Part shown: positions 14,757 through 19,741 of the stretch, in pieces | Position numbering within the stretch: the first letter of the stretch is position 1 | Layout: every line of letters starts with the position of its first letter | NCBI GenBank assembly: GCA_963754285.1 | Contig: CAVWFN010000018.1 | Span: 1-19,741, forward strand | Source of the DNA: RYN-133 sp963754285 | Lineage (GTDB): Bacteria > Actinomycetota > Actinomycetes > Mycobacteriales > Jatrophihabitantaceae | Direction of reading: 5' to 3' | Length of the DNA: 19,741 nucleotides | The notes under the pieces: generated by a model | What the model was told of the DNA's origin: nothing | Database searches by the model: none | What the model saw: only the letters and a program-made list of their open reading frames with translations | Made by a program: the position numbers and the translations under genes

Positions 14757-15574
14757 AAGCCGGACATGCCCGGATCGGGATCTCGGGGTGGACCTATCCC
14801 CCGTGGCGCGGAGTGTTCTACCCGAAGGGCCTGCCCCACCGGCGGGAACTGGGGTACGTCGGGGACAAACTGTCCACGGTCGAGATCAATGGCTCGTTCT
14901 ACTCGCTGCAGCGGCCGACGAGCTATCGCGGTTGGTACGACCAGACGCCGGACGATTTCGTGTTCAGCGTGAAGGGACCGCGATTCGTCACGCACATGAA
15001 GAAGCTGCGCGACGCCGAGACGCCGTTGGCGAACTTCTTCGCCAACGGCCTGCTGGCGCTCGGCCACAAGCTCGGCCCGATCTTGTGGCAGCTGCCGCCC
15101 TCGCTCGGCTACGACGCCGAACGGATGGAGGACTTCCTCAGCCGGCTGCCGAGGTCGACGGCTGAGGCGTCGTGGCTCGCCAAACGCCACGACGACCGGG
15201 TCAAGGACCGGTCACTGACCGATGCCGACGCCGACCGGCCGATGCGCCATGCGATCGAGGTGCGGCACAACAGCTTCGCCGTCGAGGCATTCCTCGACCA
15301 ACTGCGCGCCCACGAGGTAGCGATCGTCGCTGCGGACACGGCCGGACGCTGGCCGAAGATCACCGAGGCGACCACCGGCTTCGCGTACGCGCGATTGCAC
15401 GGCGACAAGGAGCTGTACACGAGCGGCTACACGCCTACCGCGCTCGCCGAGTGGGCCGCGACCGTCCGCTCGTGGACCGACGCCGGACGCGACGCCTACG
15501 TCTACTTCGACAACGACGTCAAAGTCCGTGCACCGTTCGACGCGATCGCGCTGGATGAATTCCTCCGAGCCTGA
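14738..15574 (+). CDS. DUF72 family protein (YecE-like)
   Basis: TIM-barrel protein of the DUF72 family; the biochemical role is not established. The 278 residues begin with the family signature RIGISGWTYPPWRGVFYPKGLP, then VEINGSFYSLQRPTSYRGWYDQTPDDFVFSVKGPRFVTHMKKL, the ILWQLPPSL strand, AIEVRHNSF and, near the C-terminus, FAYARLHGDKELYTSGY and AYVYFDNDVKVRAPFDA. This covers the full family length. The start is GTG 14738 with AGAAGGA seven bases upstream. It is transcribed away from infC and ends one base before the convergent oxidoreductase gene, so it is probably a single-gene unit. Confidence 0.9.
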   Translation: MPDREPKAGHARIGISGWTYPPWRGVFYPKGLPHRRELGYVGDKLSTVEINGSFYSLQRPTSYRGWYDQTPDDFVFSVKGPRFVTHMKKLRDAETPLANFFANGLLALGHKLGPILWQLPPSLGYDAERMEDFLSRLPRSTAEASWLAKRHDDRVKDRSLTDADADRPMRHAIEVRHNSFAVEAFLDQLRAHEVAIVAADTAGRWPKITEATTGFAYARLHGDKELYTSGYTPTALAEWAATVRSWTDAGRDAYVYFDNDVKVRAPFDAIALDEFLRA

Positions 15575-15575
15575 C

Positions 15576-16538
15576 CTAGCCGTTCGGCAGCAGGACGGTG
15601 CGCACACCCGGGCACTCCGGCGAGGTCCAGACCGACTCCACCTCGGCGAGCGATTCGGTGCGCGTGTCTAGGCGCAGCGCGCCCGAGCAGATCTCGTCGA
15701 CGAGCGAGGGCAGTTCGGCGAGGTAGGCCGGTCCGGAAACCGAGCCCTGACCGACTCCCTGCACGCGCAGGTTGGCCGACCGCAGCGCCACGGACGGCAG
15801 CTCGATCGTCGGTCCCGCCACCGAGCCGATCTGGATCCAGTCGACCGATCGACTGCGGTCCGACCGAACGGTCAACATCGCCACTATCGCGCGCGCCGCC
15901 GGCTCGCCCCACAGATAGTCGAGCACGAGGTCGACCTCCGCCGCCGCAGCTCCGAGCGCCTCGTCGCCGTCTTCGAGAGCCACCACCCGGTCGGCGCCGA
16001 TGGCAGGCAGCGCCTCGAGGCGTGCGCGATCACGGCCTACCCCGATCACCGTCCCGGCGCCCAGTCGTTTGGCCACCTGGACGGCCATCGCGCCGGCGTT
16101 GCCGGTCGCGCCGAGAACGAGAACGCTCTGCCCCGGCGCCAGCGGAACCTTGCGGCGCAGGGCGACCCAGGACGACATCGCCGGGTTCATCGCTGCCGCC
16201 ACCTTGACCGCGTCGACGTCATCGGGCAACTCGATCGAGCGCCGCGATTCGGCGAGTGCCTTGTCGGCCATGGTGCCGACGACGTCGTCGTGCGCGACGA
16301 AGTAGATCAACTTCCCGTCAGGACGGCGGCCGACCGCGTCGATGCCGGGCACCATCGGCAGGGTTCGGCTACTCGAGTAGTGCGTACCTGCCGCACCGCT
16401 TCGAGTGCGTGGGTGCAGCCCGACAGCCACGACATCGACGACGACCTCGCGATCGTCGGTCGGCTCCGGAACCGCCATCTGCTCGTAGTGCGGCGGGTCG
16501 CCGAACGCCGTGACCACAGCAGCGTTCATCGTCTGCAT
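15576..16538 (-). CDS. MDR-family quinone oxidoreductase-like protein (zinc-independent)
   Basis: Medium-chain dehydrogenase/reductase, probably NADPH-dependent, substrate unknown. The 320 residues have the GroES-like N-domain (VVDVVAVGLHPRTRSGAAGTHY, LPMVPGIDAVGRR) and a Rossmann domain with VLVLGATGNAGAMAVQVAKRLGA. The catalytic and structural zinc cysteines of alcohol dehydrogenases are absent, which fits the quinone-oxidoreductase branch. The frame opens at GTG 16565, but GGAG six bases before ATG 16538 decides the start. It is divergent from a MarR regulator across 74 bases packed with palindromes, so it is very likely that regulator's target, perhaps for a quinone, electrophile or aromatic compound. 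Confidence 0.88.
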   Translation of the reverse strand: MQTMNAAVVTAFGDPPHYEQMAVPEPTDDREVVVDVVAVGLHPRTRSGAAGTHYSSSRTLPMVPGIDAVGRRPDGKLIYFVAHDDVVGTMADKALAESRRSIELPDDVDAVKVAAAMNPAMSSWVALRRKVPLAPGQSVLVLGATGNAGAMAVQVAKRLGAGTVIGVGRDRARLEALPAIGADRVVALEDGDEALGAAAAEVDLVLDYLWGEPAARAIVAMLTVRSDRSRSVDWIQIGSVAGPTIELPSVALRSANLRVQGVGQGSVSGPAYLAELPSLVDEICSGALRLDTRTESLAEVESVWTSPECPGVRTVLLPNG

Positions 16539-16550
16539 GTCGATCTCCGA

Positions 16551-16595
16551 TTTAGTTGGTATCACGTACCAACTTAGTTCGTACTACCAACTAAA
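16551..16595. promoter_or_regulatory. MarR operator array between the oxidoreductase and regulator genes
   Basis: Four copies of a half-site close to TTTAGTTGGTA are arranged as two palindromes with centres 20 bases apart. Site 1 has perfect arms AGTTGGTA (16554-16561) and TACCAACT (16567-16574). Site 2 (16574-16594) has TTAGTT/AACTAA arms and a GTA/TAC core with one mismatched pair. The outermost arms, TTTAGTTGGTA (16551-16561) and TACCAACTAAA (16585-16595), are perfect 11-base inverted repeats, so the whole block is symmetric. MarR dimers bind palindromes of this size; occupancy would cover both promoters. Confidence 0.75.
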
Positions 16596-16599
16596 TCAA
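16571..16599 (-). promoter_or_regulatory. Putative promoter of the MDR oxidoreductase gene
   Basis: TTGATT (16599-16594) and TAAGTT (16576-16571) on the minus strand, separated by 17 bases. The -10 lies between the two operator palindromes, and the -35 overlaps the outer edge of site 2. Confidence 0.45.
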
Positions 16600-16600
16600 G

Positions 16601-16606
16601 TAGGGT
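16601..16606 (+). promoter_or_regulatory. Putative -10 element of the MarR regulator gene
   Basis: TAGGGT ends six bases before the ATG at 16613, so the message may be leaderless. The same bases (AGGG, seven from the ATG) could instead act as a Shine-Dalgarno from an upstream start; sequence alone does not decide. Confidence 0.3.
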
Positions 16607-16612
16607 GCAGAC

Positions 16613-17068
16613 ATGGCTGCCCGTGAACTGGAACCCGCCGACGCGCTCGCGCAACTCTCTTTCCTGATCCAGGCAAACCTGGCTGCCCGTGCGAGCGAAC
16701 AGGACGTGTCGCTGATTCAGGCGCGTCTACTCGGTGTGCTGCGCGATCGCACGCCCACGATGAACGACCTGGCCAAGCTGCTCGGCCTCGACAAGTCGAG
16801 CACGTCAGGACTGGTGGATCGCGCGGCTCGCCGCGGGCTCGTCGCACGGGTCCCGTCCAGCGTCGATCGACGGGTGGTCCAGGTCGAACTCACTGCCGCC
16901 GGACGCGCGCTGGCGACACGCGTCGCGCGCCGGTTCCAGAACGATGTCGAGGGCATGCTCGACCTGCTCCCGAGCCGCGAGCGCGCAACGCTCGTCTCAC
17001 TGGTCAGCAAATTCCTGGTGACCTACGCGTCGACGCACGGTGTCGACCTGTTCGACACCGTTCGTTGA
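16613..17068 (+). CDS. MarR-family transcriptional regulator
   Basis: Dimeric winged-helix repressor that usually releases DNA on binding a phenolic or oxidising ligand. The 151 residues are the normal length. The helix-turn-helix is PTMNDLAKLLGLDKSSTSGLVDRAARRGLV (about 48-77), followed by the wing RVPSSVDRRVVQVELT with the family DRR motif; the flanking helices form the dimer interface. No cysteine is present in the product, so sensing by cysteine oxidation is unlikely. It probably represses both itself and the divergent oxidoreductase through the operator array. It is convergent with acs, with 19 bases between the stops and no clear terminator. Confidence 0.92.
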   Translation: MAARELEPADALAQLSFLIQANLAARASEQDVSLIQARLLGVLRDRTPTMNDLAKLLGLDKSSTSGLVDRAARRGLVARVPSSVDRRVVQVELTAAGRALATRVARRFQNDVEGMLDLLPSRERATLVSLVSKFLVTYASTHGVDLFDTVR

Positions 17069-17087
17069 CCTGGTCGGCAGTTCGCGG

Positions 17088-19741
<2,654 letters not shown>

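Noticed and set aside
14489..15190. infC extended upstream to a 431-codon frame
   Set aside because: The extra sequence crosses the structured leader and the opposite DUF72 gene and is not IF3-like; GGAGG plus ATC fits the family start.

Overview
The window is GC-rich, densely packed bacterial DNA. GTG and TTG starts are common and the gene order (infC-rpmI-rplT-RNA methyltransferase, pheS-pheT, argCJBDFRGH) is the one conserved in Actinomycetota such as Mycobacterium. ArgG is of the long E. coli type and ArgF carries a KPTLRTQ-type phosphate loop. I associate both with Micrococcales (Intrasporangiaceae/Dermacoccaceae-like lineages) from memory, so the family assignment is inference. Both ends of the window cut genes (argH on the left, acs on the right), which suggests a contig from a draft or metagenome assembly.

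Layout. (1) 1-8166, minus strand: the complete arginine operon argC-J-B-D-F-R-G and the first 367 codons of argH. It converts glutamate-derived N-acetylglutamyl phosphate to argininosuccinate and arginine. Most junctions are 4-nt stop/start overlaps, implying translational coupling. A tandem pair of putative ArgR boxes sits on the argC promoter, and the repressor gene argR lies inside the operon it should control. (2) 8269-11849, minus: pheS-pheT, the two subunits of phenylalanyl-tRNA synthetase, also overlapping. (3) 11921-12456, plus: a small membrane-anchored hypothetical protein that appears to need one frameshift. (4) 12453-14488, minus: infC (IF3), rpmI (bL35), rplT (bL20) and a SPOUT/TrmH-family RNA methyltransferase. 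infC appears to start at ATC behind a strong Shine-Dalgarno and a structured leader. The methyltransferase lacks any canonical start codon before its conserved N-terminus. (5) 14738-15574, plus: a DUF72 protein. (6) 15576-17068: a zinc-lacking MDR oxidoreductase divergent from a MarR-family regulator, with a highly symmetric operator array between them. (7) 17088-19741, minus: acetyl-CoA synthetase sequence present twice in tandem. The first copy is an open C-terminal two-thirds. The second covers nearly the same segment but carries eight single-base insertions and stops at the window edge at the same gene position.

The window is mainly core metabolism and translation; I see no mobile element, CRISPR array, tRNA or rRNA gene. 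The points most worth a second look are regulatory or structural: the infC leader RNA, the non-canonical starts, the paired ARG boxes on a probably leaderless promoter, the MarR operator array, and the acs duplication, which may be an assembly artefact.
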